DNA of 64,000 nucleotides. Origin: Edwardsiella piscicida. GTDB taxonomy: Bacteria; Pseudomonadota; Gammaproteobacteria; Enterobacterales; Enterobacteriaceae. The DNA is taken from contig NZ_MPNU01000001.1 of the NCBI RefSeq assembly GCF_001896205.1, positions 893,069 through 957,068 on the forward strand, read 5' to 3'. Of the stretch, positions 10,938-20,475 are shown piece after piece. The notes under the pieces were generated by a model that was given only the letters and a program-made list of their open reading frames with translations, searched no databases and was not told the origin of the DNA. The position numbers were made by a program, and so were the translations under genes. The stretch's first letter is position 1; each line of letters opens with the position of its first letter.

Positions 10938-12269
10938 ATGTCATCGAGCAAAAAAATCGGGCTTATCGCCTGTACCGGTGTAGTCGCCGGTAATATGATG
11001 GGGAGCGGCATTGCACTTCTGCCTGCGAACCTGGCGAGTTTAGGTTCTATCGCCATTTTCGGCTGGATCATTTCTTTGGTTGGCGCCATGTCACTGGCCT
11101 ATGTCTATGCGCGACTGGCTACCAAAAACCCGCAGCAGGGTGGCCCTATCGCCTATGCCGGTGAGGTTGGTCCTGCTTTTGGTTTCCAGACCGGTGTTCT
11201 TTATTACCACGCTAACTGGATCGGTAACCTGGCTATCGGCATTACCGCCGTCTCTTACCTGTCCACCTTCTTCCCGGTGCTGAACAGCCCGATTGCCGCC
11301 GGCATCGCCTGTATCGCCATCGTCTGGATCTTCACCTTCGTTAACATGCTGGGTGGTACCTGGGTGAGCCGTCTGACCACTATCGGTCTGGTTCTGGTGC
11401 TGATCCCGGTTGTGGGCACCGCCATCGCCGGCTGGGCCTGGTTCGATCCGGCTGTTTATCACGCTAACTGGAACACCTCTGGCGGTACTGATACTCACGC
11501 GGTAGTTAAAAGTATCCTGCTGTGCCTGTGGGCGTTCGTCGGTGTTGAATCCGCTGCCGTGAGCACCGGTATGGTGAAAAACCCGCAGCGTACCGTTCCG
11601 CTGGCAACCATGATGGGTACCTGCCTGGCTGGTATCGTTTATATCGCCGCAACTCAGGTTATCGCTGGTATGTTCCCGGCCAGTGAAATGGCTGCCTCTG
11701 GCGCGCCGTTCGCTGTCTCCGCCTCTGCCATGGTCGGTCACTGGGCTGGTCCGGTTGTTTCCGCCTTCACCGCATTCGCCTGCCTGACCTCTCTGGGTTC
11801 TTGGATGATGCTGGTTGGCCAGGCCGGTGTTCGTGCCGCCAACGACGGTAACTTCCCGAAAGTTTACGGTGAGATGGATAAGAACGGCATTCCGAAGAAA
11901 GGCCTGCTGCTGGCTTCCGTGAAAATGACCGTACTGATGGTGCTGATCACCATCCTGAACGCCAGCGGCGGTAAAGCCTCTGACCTGTTCGGTATGCTGA
12001 CCGGTATCGCCGTACTGCTGACCATGCTGCCGTACTTCTACTCTTGCGTTGACCTGATTCGCTTCGAAGGCGCCAACGTTAAGAACGTCGTCAGTCTGGT
12101 TGCCGCTGTGCTGGGCTGCTGCTTCTGCTTCATCGCACTGATGGGCGCAGGCAACATGGAGCTGTCCGGTACCTTCATCGTCAGCCTGATCATCCTGATG
12201 TTCTATGCACGTAAGATGAATACCCGCAAGGCACAAAATACTGAGAACAACAGTAACGCCGCGGCATAA
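10938..12269 (+). CDS. cadB: Lysine/cadaverine antiporter CadB
   Basis: Inner-membrane APC-superfamily antiporter that exports cadaverine in exchange for lysine; with CadA it consumes a cytoplasmic proton per cycle. The 443-residue protein (E. coli 444) has 12 predicted membrane helices, opens with TGVVAGNMMGSGIALLPANL and aligns with E. coli CadB throughout. ATG at 10938 is preferred to TTG at 10932 because the AGGAG site is then 10 rather than 4 bases away. Codon use (CTG, GGT, CGT, AAC) is strongly biased, as expected for high expression, and GC is below that of neighbouring genes. Confidence 0.96.
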   Translation: MSSSKKIGLIACTGVVAGNMMGSGIALLPANLASLGSIAIFGWIISLVGAMSLAYVYARLATKNPQQGGPIAYAGEVGPAFGFQTGVLYYHANWIGNLAIGITAVSYLSTFFPVLNSPIAAGIACIAIVWIFTFVNMLGGTWVSRLTTIGLVLVLIPVVGTAIAGWAWFDPAVYHANWNTSGGTDTHAVVKSILLCLWAFVGVESAAVSTGMVKNPQRTVPLATMMGTCLAGIVYIAATQVIAGMFPASEMAASGAPFAVSASAMVGHWAGPVVSAFTAFACLTSLGSWMMLVGQAGVRAANDGNFPKVYGEMDKNGIPKKGLLLASVKMTVLMVLITILNASGGKASDLFGMLTGIAVLLTMLPYFYSCVDLIRFEGANVKNVVSLVAAVLGCCFCFIALMGAGNMELSGTFIVSLIILMFYARKMNTRKAQNTENNSNAAA

Positions 12270-12345
12270 GTAAATAAGTACAGAAGTAAGACGATTTAGT
12301 AATCATAACGATTACACACAGCAAGTAATTTAACGACTTTATCCA

Positions 12346-12391
12346 GCCTCTCTCTACTGCGACACAGTTCTGCCGAACGGCAGAGAGAGGC
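12346..12391 (+). promoter_or_regulatory. Stem-loop between cadB and cadA
   Basis: A 10-base-pair stem, GCCTCTCTCT (12346-12355) with AGAGAGAGGC (12382-12391), encloses a second possible hairpin TCTGCCG/CGGCAGA. It lies 27 bases before the cadA ATG, with only a short T-run after it. It probably affects processing or relative expression of cadB and cadA rather than fully stopping transcription. Confidence 0.6.
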
Positions 12392-12417
12392 CCGCATTTT
12401 GCCTGGAGAATTAAAGT

Positions 12418-14562
12418 ATGAATATTATTGCCATCCTGAATCACATGGGTGTTTACTTCAAAGAAGAACCCATTCGTGAACTGCATAAGGCACTGGAAGC
12501 GCAGAATTTCCAGATCGTGTATCCGAACGATCGCGAAGACCTGCTGAAGCTGATCGACAACAACGCACGTCTGTGCGGCGTTATCTTCGACTGGGATACC
12601 TATAACCTGGATCTGTGCCGTGACATCAGCGAGATGAACGAGCACCTGCCGGTTTACGCTTTCGCTAACACCCACTCTACCCTGGACGTTAGCCTGAGCG
12701 ATCTGCGCCTGAACGTTGAATTCTTCGAATATGCACTGGGTGCAGCCGAAGACATCGCGCTGAAAATCCGTCAGAGCACCGACGCTTACGTAGACGAAAT
12801 CCTGCCGCCGCTGACCAAGGCGCTGTTCAACTACGTTAAAGAAGGCAAGTACACCTTCTGTACTCCGGGCCACATGGGCGGCACCGCGTTCCAGAAGAGC
12901 CCGGTAGGTAGCCTGTTCTATGATTTCTACGGCGCCAACGCCATGAAATCTGACATCTCTATCTCTGTCTCCGAGCTGGGTTCTCTGCTGGACCACTCCG
13001 GCCCGCATAAAGAAGCTGAAGAGTACATCGCACGTACTTTCAACGCTGAACGCAGCTACATGGTGACCAACGGTACGTCTACTGCCAACAAGATCGTCGG
13101 TATGTACTCTGCGCCGGCCGGCAGCACCATCATGATCGACCGTAACTGCCATAAGTCTCTGACTCACCTGATGATGATGAGCGACGTTACGCCGATCTAC
13201 TTCCGTCCGACCCGTAACGCCTACGGTATCCTGGGTGGCATTCCGAAGAGTGAATTCACTCGTGAAACCATCGAAGAGCGCGTGAAGAACACCCCGAACG
13301 CAACCTGGCCGGTACACGCCGTGGTGACCAACTCCACCTACGACGGTCTGTTCTACAACGCTGAGTACATCAAGAAGACCCTGGATGTTAAATCCATCCA
13401 CTTCGACTCAGCTTGGGTTCCTTATACCAACTTCAGCCCGATCTACAAAGGTCTGTGCGGTATGAGCGGTGGTCGTGTAGAAGGCAAGGTTATCTATGAA
13501 ACCCAGTCTACTCACAAACTGCTGGCGGCCTTCTCTCAGGCGTCCATGATCCACGTTAAAGGTGACATCAACGAAGAAACCTTCAACGAAGCGTTCATGA
13601 TGCACACCTCTACCTCTCCGCACTACGGTATCGTGGCTTCCATCGAAACCGCCGCGGCGATGATGAAGGGTAACGCTGGTAAGCGTCTGATCAACGGTTC
13701 TATCGAACGCGCCGTTCGCTTCCGTAAAGAGATCAAACGTCTGCGTAGCGAGTCTGATGGCTGGTTCTTCGACGTATGGCAGCCGGAGCACATCGACGAA
13801 GCGAAATGCTGGAACCTGGATCCGAAAGAATCCTGGCACGGCTTCAAAGACATCGATGAAGACCACATGTTCCTGGACCCGATCAAGGTTACTCTGCTGA
13901 CCCCGGGGATGAAGGAAGATGGCACCATGGCAGAAACCGGTATCCCGGCTTCTATCGTGGCTAAATACCTGGACGAGCACGGCATCATCGTTGAGAAGAC
14001 CGGCCCGTACAACCTGCTGTTCCTGTTCAGCATCGGTATCGACAAGACCAAGGCAATGAGCCTGCTGCGCGGTCTGACCGACTTCAAACGTGCCTATGAC
14101 CTGAACCTGCGCGTTAAGAACATGCTGCCTTCACTGTACCGTGAAGATCCGGAGTTCTATGAAAACATGCGTATTCAGGAACTGGCCCAGGGCATCCACG
14201 CGCTGATCCAGCATCACAACCTGCCGGATCTGATGTACCGTGCCTTCGAAGTTCTGCCGACCATGGTGATGAACCCGCACAACGCATTCCAGATGGAACT
14301 GCGTGGTCAGACCGAAGAGGTTTACCTCGAGGATATGATCGGCAAAGTTAACGCCAACATGATCCTGCCGTACCCGCCGGGAGTTCCGCTGGTAATGCCG
14401 GGTGAAATGCTGACCGAAGAAAGCCGTCCGGTTCTGGAGTTCCTGCAGATGCTGTGCGAAATCGGTGCTCACTACCCGGGCTTCGAAACCGACATCCACG
14501 GTGCCTATCGCCAGGCTGACGGTCGTTACACTGTGAAAGTGCTCAAAACTGAACAGAAGTAA
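12418..14562 (+). CDS. cadA: Inducible lysine decarboxylase CadA
   Basis: PLP enzyme that converts lysine to cadaverine and CO2, raising cytoplasmic pH. The 714-residue protein (E. coli CadA 715) has the N-terminal wing domain, the fold-type I core with the PLP lysine Lys367 in STHKLLAAFSQAS and the segment SIHFDSAWVPY, and the C-terminal domain. It is assigned as CadA rather than LdcC because it follows cadB and cadC. However, the locus corresponds to the ldcC site of E. coli. Codon use is strongly biased to preferred codons, suggesting high expression. A terminator follows at 14573. Confidence 0.96.
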   Translation: MNIIAILNHMGVYFKEEPIRELHKALEAQNFQIVYPNDREDLLKLIDNNARLCGVIFDWDTYNLDLCRDISEMNEHLPVYAFANTHSTLDVSLSDLRLNVEFFEYALGAAEDIALKIRQSTDAYVDEILPPLTKALFNYVKEGKYTFCTPGHMGGTAFQKSPVGSLFYDFYGANAMKSDISISVSELGSLLDHSGPHKEAEEYIARTFNAERSYMVTNGTSTANKIVGMYSAPAGSTIMIDRNCHKSLTHLMMMSDVTPIYFRPTRNAYGILGGIPKSEFTRETIEERVKNTPNATWPVHAVVTNSTYDGLFYNAEYIKKTLDVKSIHFDSAWVPYTNFSPIYKGLCGMSGGRVEGKVIYETQSTHKLLAAFSQASMIHVKGDINEETFNEAFMMHTSTSPHYGIVASIETAAAMMKGNAGKRLINGSIERAVRFRKEIKRLRSESDGWFFDVWQPEHIDEAKCWNLDPKESWHGFKDIDEDHMFLDPIKVTLLTPGMKEDGTMAETGIPASIVAKYLDEHGIIVEKTGPYNLLFLFSIGIDKTKAMSLLRGLTDFKRAYDLNLRVKNMLPSLYREDPEFYENMRIQELAQGIHALIQHHNLPDLMYRAFEVLPTMVMNPHNAFQMELRGQTEEVYLEDMIGKVNANMILPYPPGVPLVMPGEMLTEESRPVLEFLQMLCEIGAHYPGFETDIHGAYRQADGRYTVKVLKTEQK

Positions 14563-14572
14563 TTGATGACCG

Positions 14573-14605
14573 AGGGCGTCCCGTCAGGGGGCGCCCTTTA
14601 TTTTT
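14573..14605 (+). terminator. Rho-independent terminator after cadA
   Basis: GC-rich stem (GGGCGTCC with GGGGCGCCC, one G-U pair) followed by TTTATTTTT. It ends the cadBA transcript 36 bases before dtpC; some read-through into dtpC is possible. Confidence 0.82.
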
Positions 14606-14640
14606 ACCCTCCGTTCTATCCCCCGCGTCAGGGAGAATCT

Positions 14641-16122
14641 ATGAAAACACCCTCACAACCGCGCGCAATCTACTATGTCGTAGCGCTACAAATCTGGGAA
14701 TATTTCAGCTTTTACGGCATGCGTGCGTTACTGATCCTCTATCTCACCCACCAGCTCGGGTATAACGATACCCACGCATTTAGCCTGTATAGCGCCTATG
14801 CATCGCTGGTTTATGTCACGCCTATTCTGGGCGGTATCCTGGCCGATAAGCTGCTGGGCAACCGCGTGGCGGTGGTCACCGGCGCCGCGCTGATGACGCT
14901 GGGACACGTCGTTCTGGGACTCAGCGCCGTCTCTCCGTTCTCTCTCTATCTTGCCCTAGCCATCATTGTGTGCGGCTATGGTCTGTTCAAATCGAATATC
15001 AGCTGCCTGCTCGGCGAACTCTACTCTGCAGAGGATCCGCGCCGTGACGGGGGCTTCTCCTTACTGTATGCGGCGGGAAATATTGGCTCGATCATAGCGC
15101 CGATTGCCTGTGGTCTGGCCGCCGAACAGTACGGTTGGCACGTCGGCTTTGCGCTGGCGGGGATCGGCATGTTTGCCGGTCTGGTGATTTTTATGTGCGG
15201 ACATCGTCACTTCCGCCATACGAGCGGGGTGAATCGTCAGGCGCTGCAGGCGCGCAGGGCCGTGTTGCCCAACTGGAGCTGGCTGCTGCTGGGACTGCTG
15301 CTCTCCCCGCTGCTGGTCGCCGTCCTGTTTTGGCGCGACTGGTCCAGCTATGCGCTGGCGCTGGTCTGCGCGGCGGCGATGATCATCCTGGGCAAAATTT
15401 TTCGTCGGGCCACGCCCGAACAGCGTCGTGGGCTAATCCAGATAGTGATCCTGATGGCGCTGGGTACGCTGTTCTGGGCCTTTGCCCAGCAGGGCGGCAG
15501 CTCGATCAGCCTGTTTATCGACCGCTTTGTGAATCGTCATCTGCTCTCCTTCACCGTGCCGACGGCGCTGTTCCAGTCCGTGAACGGCTTTGCCGTGATG
15601 GCCTGCGGGGTGGTTTTGGCCTGGTTGGTCAGCGAGCGCAGCGGCGGTAACCGTATTTTGCGCATCTGGGGCAAGTTCGCCCTAGGGCTGGCGCTGATCA
15701 GCGTCGGCTTCGGCATTTTGACCTTCAACGCCCGCTGGGCGGCGCTGCATGGGCAGGCGTCCATGGGGCTGACCGTGCTGGGGCTGGCGGTGATGGGCTG
15801 TGCAGAACTGTTTATCGATCCGGTCGCCATGGCGCAGATCACGCGCCTGACGATCCCCGGAGTGACGGGCGTCCTCACCGGGATCTATATGCTGGCGACC
15901 GGATCGGTAGCCAACTATCTGGCCGGGATCATCGCCAATCAGACCGCCGAATCCAGCTTTGCCCACGGCGGCGACGCGCTCACCCACTCGGTGATGGCCT
16001 ACGCCAACGTCTTTAGCGATATCGCCTGGGGGGCGCTGGGATGCGTCGCGCTGGTGGCCGTGATTTGGCTGGTTAACCTGCTGCTGGTACGGCGCGCTGC
16101 GCCGCAGGCGGTGTCAGAGTAA
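14641..16122 (+). CDS. dtpC: Proton-dependent di/tripeptide transporter DtpC
   Basis: POT/PTR-family inner-membrane symporter that imports di- and tripeptides with protons. The 493-residue protein has 12-14 predicted membrane helices, with the N-terminus [20 protein letters not shown] (the ExxER-type motif region) and the typical segment [13 protein letters not shown]. It matches E. coli DtpC (YjdL) best, which also lies directly downstream of cadA. The ATG at 14641 is the conserved start ([12 protein letters not shown]); the frame continues 26 codons upstream into the terminator. Importing lysine-containing peptides could feed CadA; this last point is inference. Confidence 0.93.
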   Translation: MKTPSQPRAIYYVVALQIWEYFSFYGMRALLILYLTHQLGYNDTHAFSLYSAYASLVYVTPILGGILADKLLGNRVAVVTGAALMTLGHVVLGLSAVSPFSLYLALAIIVCGYGLFKSNISCLLGELYSAEDPRRDGGFSLLYAAGNIGSIIAPIACGLAAEQYGWHVGFALAGIGMFAGLVIFMCGHRHFRHTSGVNRQALQARRAVLPNWSWLLLGLLLSPLLVAVLFWRDWSSYALALVCAAAMIILGKIFRRATPEQRRGLIQIVILMALGTLFWAFAQQGGSSISLFIDRFVNRHLLSFTVPTALFQSVNGFAVMACGVVLAWLVSERSGGNRILRIWGKFALGLALISVGFGILTFNARWAALHGQASMGLTVLGLAVMGCAELFIDPVAMAQITRLTIPGVTGVLTGIYMLATGSVANYLAGIIANQTAESSFAHGGDALTHSVMAYANVFSDIAWGALGCVALVAVIWLVNLLLVRRAAPQAVSE

Positions 16123-16302
16123 AATCGGATGCCGGGGATGCCGTCCGCGTGGCGGCATCAAACGGCACGGAGACCGACGGCGTTTGCGCGGGGGAACGCT
16201 CCCCGGCGCGGCGTGGAGAGCAAGAGGCTTGCTTCTCGCGGAATTGCTGGTTAACGTGCTGATACTTATCGATGCAGGGCGGTGAAAGCCGCAAATACTT
16301 CC

Positions 16303-17622
16303 ATGAATACCCTAGATATCCAGAGGCACATCGCCGACAGGCTGGCCGGGCGTCAGCATCTGTTGGTTGCCTTTAGCGGCGGTTTGGACTCCACGGTGCT
16401 GCTGCATGCGCTGGTACAGCTGCGCGCCAGCCGTCTTCCCCACTTACGCCTGCGGGTGGTGCATGTGCACCATGGGCTGAGCCATTTCGCCGATCAGTGG
16501 GTCGACCACTGTGAGTCGGTGTGCTATCTGTGGCAGGTGCCGCTGCACGTACTGCACGTTCAGGTCGATACCCAGCGCAACAGCGTGGAGGCCGCGGCGC
16601 GCGATGCCCGCTACCGGGGGATTGCCGAACTGATCGACAGCCACGAAACTCTGCTGACCGCGCAGCATCTGGACGATCAGTGTGAAACCTTCCTGCTGGC
16701 GCTTAAACGCGGCAGCGGCCCGACCGGGCTGTCGGCGATGGCGCAAAGCATGCCGTTTTTCGCCTGCGAACAGCTGCGTCCGCTGCTGGATATCTCCCGT
16801 GAACAGCTCACGGCTTATGCGCAGGCGCACCATCTCTCCTGGGTCGAGGATGACAGCAATACCGATGCCCGCTTCGATCGCAACTTCCTGCGTATGCGCA
16901 TTGTGCCGCTGCTGCGTGAGCGCTGGCCCCATTTTTCAGAGGCTGTGGCGCGCAGCGCCAGCCTGTGCGCCGAACAGGAGCAGCTGCTGGACGAACTGCT
17001 GATGGAGTCGCTGCAGGCGCTGATGAGCGAAGATGATGCCCTGAGCATCGACGGCTTGCTGCCGCTGTCCGAGGCCAAACGCTATGCGCTGCTGCGGCGC
17101 TGGATCGCCTGCTTTGGCGTGATGATGCCGACGCGCGAGCAGCTGCAGCGCCTATGGCATGAGGTCGCGCTGGCCCGCGAGGACGCCGAGCCGCAGCTGC
17201 ACCTGGCCAAGTGTCAGGTGCGCCGCTTCCGACGTCGGCTCTACCTGTTGCCGCCGCTGCGCTCGCTGCGTGACGAGGTGCTGCGCTGGGATCCGCGCCA
17301 GCCGCTGACGCTGCCCGATGGGCTGGGGGAGCTGCAGCTAGGCAGCCGGGGCGTCAGCGTACGGGCACCCGCGCCCGACGAAGCCGTCACCATCCGTTTT
17401 TGTGCGCAGGGCGTGCTGCGCATCGTGGGTCGCCGCCACTCTCGGGCGATAAAAAAAATCTGGCAGGAGCTGCATATTCCGCCCTGGGAGCGTGAACGCA
17501 CCCCGATGCTGTATTATGGTGAGCGCCTGATCGCCGCGCTGGGCGTGTTTGTTACCCAAGAGGGACAGGCGACGGCCGGCGCGACGGCGTGGAATATTCA
17601 CTGGTCTAAGGACTGGATGTAG
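16303..17622 (+). CDS. tilS: tRNA(Ile)-lysidine synthase
   Basis: Attaches lysine to C34 of the CAU-anticodon isoleucine tRNA, changing both its codon and amino-acid identity. The 439-residue protein has the N-type ATP-pyrophosphatase loop SGGLDS (residues 25-30), QHLDDQCETFLLALKRGSGP, and the C-terminal tRNA-binding domains (KKIWQELHIPPWER, YYGERLIAALGVFVTQEG). The start is uncertain: ATG at 16303 is used here, and GTG at 16282 in the same frame would add 7 residues; neither has a strong ribosome site. Confidence 0.94.
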   Translation: MNTLDIQRHIADRLAGRQHLLVAFSGGLDSTVLLHALVQLRASRLPHLRLRVVHVHHGLSHFADQWVDHCESVCYLWQVPLHVLHVQVDTQRNSVEAAARDARYRGIAELIDSHETLLTAQHLDDQCETFLLALKRGSGPTGLSAMAQSMPFFACEQLRPLLDISREQLTAYAQAHHLSWVEDDSNTDARFDRNFLRMRIVPLLRERWPHFSEAVARSASLCAEQEQLLDELLMESLQALMSEDDALSIDGLLPLSEAKRYALLRRWIACFGVMMPTREQLQRLWHEVALAREDAEPQLHLAKCQVRRFRRRLYLLPPLRSLRDEVLRWDPRQPLTLPDGLGELQLGSRGVSVRAPAPDEAVTIRFCAQGVLRIVGRRHSRAIKKIWQELHIPPWERERTPMLYYGERLIAALGVFVTQEGQATAGATAWNIHWSKDWM

Positions 17623-17654
17623 CGGTCGACAACGGATTTCTCAGGAGGATGGCG

Positions 17655-17984
17655 ATGAAACGGGGTGTGATGGGGATACTGGCGCTCGCGCTAGCGTTGC
17701 CCTTGGCGGCGCAGGCGGGCGGCGATGCTGCCGCTGGACGGCAGAAGTCGGCATCCTGCGCCTCCTGCCACGGGGTTCAGGGGCAGGGGCTGGCGCCGAT
17801 CTATCCGCCGCTGGCTGGGCTGAGTGCGCAGCGCCTGGTCGAGGCGATGCAGGGATATAAGGCGGGGACGCGCCACGGTGGGCAGGCGGGGATCATGTCG
17901 GCCTACGTCGCGCGTCTCAGCGAACAGGATATGAAGGATCTGGCAGCGTACTATGCCAGCCTGACGCCGCCGGCGGCGCCGTAA
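17655..17984 (+). CDS. Small periplasmic c-type cytochrome
   Basis: A 109-residue secreted single-heme cytochrome c of the c553/c4 type. It has a signal peptide (MKRGVMGILALALALPLAAQA), the heme-attachment motif CASCH, and a likely axial methionine in GGQAGIMSAYV. ATG at 17655 lies 6 bases after a strong AGGAGG site, better than the ATG at 17649 which touches it. E. coli has no gene here between tilS and rof. The electron donor and acceptor are unknown; a link to a terminal oxidase or peroxidase is only a possibility. Confidence 0.88.
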   Translation: MKRGVMGILALALALPLAAQAGGDAAAGRQKSASCASCHGVQGQGLAPIYPPLAGLSAQRLVEAMQGYKAGTRHGGQAGIMSAYVARLSEQDMKDLAAYYASLTPPAAP

Positions 17985-17996
17985 TCGTAATGGAGA

Positions 17997-18020
17997 GTCG
18001 GGGCGCCGTGGGGCCCCGAC
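17997..18020. terminator. Hairpin between the convergent cytochrome and rof genes
   Basis: GTCGGGGC and GCCCCGAC arms around a short loop, placed between the two stop codons. No T-run follows on either side, so it is at best a weak or factor-assisted terminator. Confidence 0.4.
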
Positions 18021-18041
18021 CGAATGGGAGAGCGCACGCTG

Positions 18042-18302
18042 CTACGGCATGCTGATGGTGATGGTGCCCAGCGTCGGGTGGCTAAAGCGGGCAATGTGAT
18101 CCAGACGCAGTTCGCGGTGCTGGCCCTGGCTGGTGACCAGCAGATACTCCACGTGCTTACGGGAGATCAGATCGCTGGCCTGTCCCTCAAGCGTTTCACC
18201 GTCGCGCAGAACGATCTGTAGAACCAAATGGTGCTGGCAGGCGAGCTCCAGGCTGTCGTAATCATCGCAGTTGATGGGTTGATACTCTTCAGTCGTCGAC
18301 AT
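18042..18302 (-). CDS. rof: Rho-binding antiterminator Rof (YaeO)
   Basis: Small acidic protein that binds Rho and inhibits Rho-dependent termination. The 86-residue product matches E. coli Rof (84) with [19 protein letters not shown] and LVSRK-type segments ([13 protein letters not shown]) and [11 protein letters not shown] at 18302 is chosen; a GTG two codons upstream (18308) is possible. The start overlaps the end of yaeP, so the two are probably coupled, as in E. coli. Confidence 0.94.
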   Translation of the reverse strand: MSTTEEYQPINCDDYDSLELACQHHLVLQIVLRDGETLEGQASDLISRKHVEYLLVTSQGQHRELRLDHIARFSHPTLGTITISMP

Positions 18303-18489
18303 AATCACTCACCAATAAGTTCGCGGCGGCATAGGCCGCCTGTTCCCTAACGGCCGGTGGCAGCTGTTCATCGGCCGCAACCGCATCCAGTGCCTTTAAG
18401 GCACACCCTATTGCATCGGGGATATAGCCAAGGTCGCCGCTGGCGATCTCGGCATATCTACGCCGAACCAACGCAGAGTATTGTTGCAA
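18289..18489 (-). CDS. yaeP: YaeP family protein
   Basis: A 66-residue protein of unknown function, the same length as E. coli YaeP, with the conserved blocks [18 protein letters not shown] and [15 protein letters not shown]. It starts with TTG, preceded at good spacing by TAGGAG. It lies upstream of and overlaps rof, in the same order as in E. coli. Confidence 0.92.
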   Translation of the reverse strand: MQQYSALVRRRYAEIASGDLGYIPDAIGCALKALDAVAADEQLPPAVREQAAYAAANLLVSDYVDD

Positions 18490-18708
18490 CGTCTTCTCCT
18501 ATAGAGCGTAACCCGCTGGCGTTATCCTGCGGGTGAGGTGCGCTTACCTGCGGATAAATCTCCATTTTGACTATATCACAGGGTTGCGCCGGCGGCAGCG
18601 GGGCACAACGGCGCCCGACGATAAAAAGTGCGCTTTTCCCCCGGCATGGATTCGTGCCGGGCGGTAAAAACGGGTAAAATGGAGTAAAGATTCGAAATGG
18701 GGAAACGC

Positions 18709-19257
18709 ATGGCACTGAAGGCAACCATTTATAAGGCCAACGTCAATATTGCCGACATGGATCGGCACCACTATCAGGATGCCGCGCTGACGCTGGCGCA
18801 GCACCCCTCCGAGACGGAGCAGCGCATGATGCTGCGCCTGCTGGCCTGGTGCTGTCATGCGGATGAGCGGCTGACGTTTACCAAGGGGCTCTGCGCAGAC
18901 GACGAGCCAGAGCTGTGGCTGCGCAACGACTACAACGGCGTGGATCTGTGGATTGAACTGGGCCTGCCGGATGAGAAACGTCTTAAAAAAGCCTGCTCGC
19001 TCTCGCGCCAGGTGGTGCTGTACGCCTATAGTGAGCGGGCCGCGCGGGTCTGGTGGCAGCAGAATCAGGCGCGCCTGGCGACGCTGCGCCCGCTGAGCAT
19101 CTATTTTATCGATGACGAGGCTCTGAGCCAACTGGCGGCGCTGGCGACCAGAACTATGGATTTGCAGGTGACGCGCCAAGAGGGGCAGCTGTGGGTTTCC
19201 GATCCCGCGCACAGCGTCGAGATCGCGCTGGATGTCTGGCAGCAGGGTAGCGTCTGA
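18709..19257 (+). CDS. yaeQ: YaeQ family protein
   Basis: A 182-residue cytoplasmic protein of the YaeQ family, which has a PD-(D/E)XK nuclease-like fold and no settled function. Conserved blocks include [31 protein letters not shown] and [16 protein letters not shown]. The ATG at 18709 ([10 protein letters not shown]) is chosen over an upstream ATG at 18697 because it matches the family start and follows GGGGAAACGC. arfB starts one base after its stop, so the pair is likely coupled. Confidence 0.93.
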   Translation: MALKATIYKANVNIADMDRHHYQDAALTLAQHPSETEQRMMLRLLAWCCHADERLTFTKGLCADDEPELWLRNDYNGVDLWIELGLPDEKRLKKACSLSRQVVLYAYSERAARVWWQQNQARLATLRPLSIYFIDDEALSQLAALATRTMDLQVTRQEGQLWVSDPAHSVEIALDVWQQGSV

Positions 19258-19258
19258 G

Positions 19259-19675
19259 ATGCTGTATATCAACGCCCGCCTAACGATCCCCGAACGGGAG
19301 ATTTCGCTGAGCGCCATTCGCGCGCAGGGAAACGGCGGGCAGAATGTCAATAAAGTGTCCAGCGCCATTCACCTGCGCTTTGATATTCGGGCCTCCAGCC
19401 TGCCGCCGGTTTACCAGCAGCGGCTGCTGGCCATGCAGCACCATCTGATTACGGATGACGGCGTGGTGGTGATCAAGTCCCAGTCGTTCCGTACCCAGGC
19501 GCAGAACCGAGACGATGCGCTGGCCCGCCTGGCGGCGCTGATCCGCCAAGCCACAGAGGTGGCGAAGCCGCGCCGGGCCACGGCGCCCAGCCGCAGCGCG
19601 CGTCGTCGGCGCACCGACGATAAAACGCGGCGCGGATCGCTGAAGTCGCTGCGCGGCAAGGTCACGCCGGGCTAG
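19259..19675 (+). CDS. arfB: Alternative ribosome-rescue factor ArfB
   Basis: Codon-independent peptidyl-tRNA hydrolase that frees ribosomes stalled on mRNAs without a stop codon. The 138-residue protein has the GGQ catalytic motif (residues 26-28, in AQGNGGQNVNK) and a long basic C-terminal tail (RRATAPSRSARRRR... to RGKVTPG) that inserts in the mRNA channel. The ATG at 19259 starts directly after the yaeQ stop. Length is close to E. coli ArfB (140). Confidence 0.94.
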   Translation: MLYINARLTIPEREISLSAIRAQGNGGQNVNKVSSAIHLRFDIRASSLPPVYQQRLLAMQHHLITDDGVVVIKSQSFRTQAQNRDDALARLAALIRQATEVAKPRRATAPSRSARRRRTDDKTRRGSLKSLRGKVTPG

Positions 19676-19776
19676 ATCGTGACGCTTTTTTCGCGCTGCC
19701 GCCGCGTCGGCGGCGCCGGGGGACATGCAGGTCGCCCGTTTGATATTGCATTCGTTTGCACAGTAGGAGAGAAACT

Positions 19777-20454
19777 GTGAAAAAACTGGCTATTTCGCTG
19801 TTGTTGGCGGCGGGGGTGATCACCCTGTTTGGGTGTCATGCGCGTACGCAGTACGCTGAACAGCCTCTGGTGCCGATGGCGCAGAGTTTTCAAGGCACGC
19901 TGCCGTGCGCCGACTGCGGCGGCATGGAGATGTCGCTGTTCTTGGACAAGGACGGCAGCTTTGTACTGAAGTCGATCTACCGCGCCAGCCGCGATGGCGA
20001 TCAGAGCTTCGCCGAATACGGGCGCTGGCAGCGCACCGCCGATCGCCTGGTGCTGATCGGCAGCGACGGCGAGAAGCGCTACTTCCGTCCGGTCGGGAAT
20101 GACATGCGCCTGCTGGACGCCAGCGGTAATGAGATAGACTCGCCGTTCAACTACACGCTGAGGGCGGCCACCTCGCCGCTGCCGGTGACGGCGATGAACG
20201 TGAAAGGGATGTACCGCTATATGGCGGATGCCGCCACGTTCCACGACTGCGCGACGGACAACGTATATCCAGTGAGCAATACGATCGAGCTCGAGCAGGC
20301 CTATATTAACGCCCGCCCGGCGCCGGGGCAGGCGGTTTACGTGGAGATGAAGGGGCACTTTGCGGTACTGCCCTCCATGGAAGAGGGGCAGGTGGAGAAA
20401 ACGCTGGTGCCGGACGGCGAAGCCCGCTTCGACGCCCGCGGCCGCTGCCGCTGA
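19777..20454 (+). CDS. nlpE: Outer-membrane lipoprotein NlpE, copper and envelope stress sensor
   Basis: Signals surface contact and lipoprotein-trafficking faults to the Cpx pathway. The 225-residue protein begins with GTG at 19777 behind AGGAGAG. Its signal peptide ends in LFGC (lipidated Cys20). The N-terminal domain has the redox pair CADC (44-47) and the C-terminal OB-fold domain has the AATFHDCATDN block, as in E. coli. An upstream in-frame codon at 19756 was rejected because it would precede the signal peptide. It is convergent with yfhL. Confidence 0.93.
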   Translation: MKKLAISLLLAAGVITLFGCHARTQYAEQPLVPMAQSFQGTLPCADCGGMEMSLFLDKDGSFVLKSIYRASRDGDQSFAEYGRWQRTADRLVLIGSDGEKRYFRPVGNDMRLLDASGNEIDSPFNYTLRAATSPLPVTAMNVKGMYRYMADAATFHDCATDNVYPVSNTIELEQAYINARPAPGQAVYVEMKGHFAVLPSMEEGQVEKTLVPDGEARFDARGRCR

Positions 20455-20475
20455 GCAACGCGGGCGGCGGCCCGC

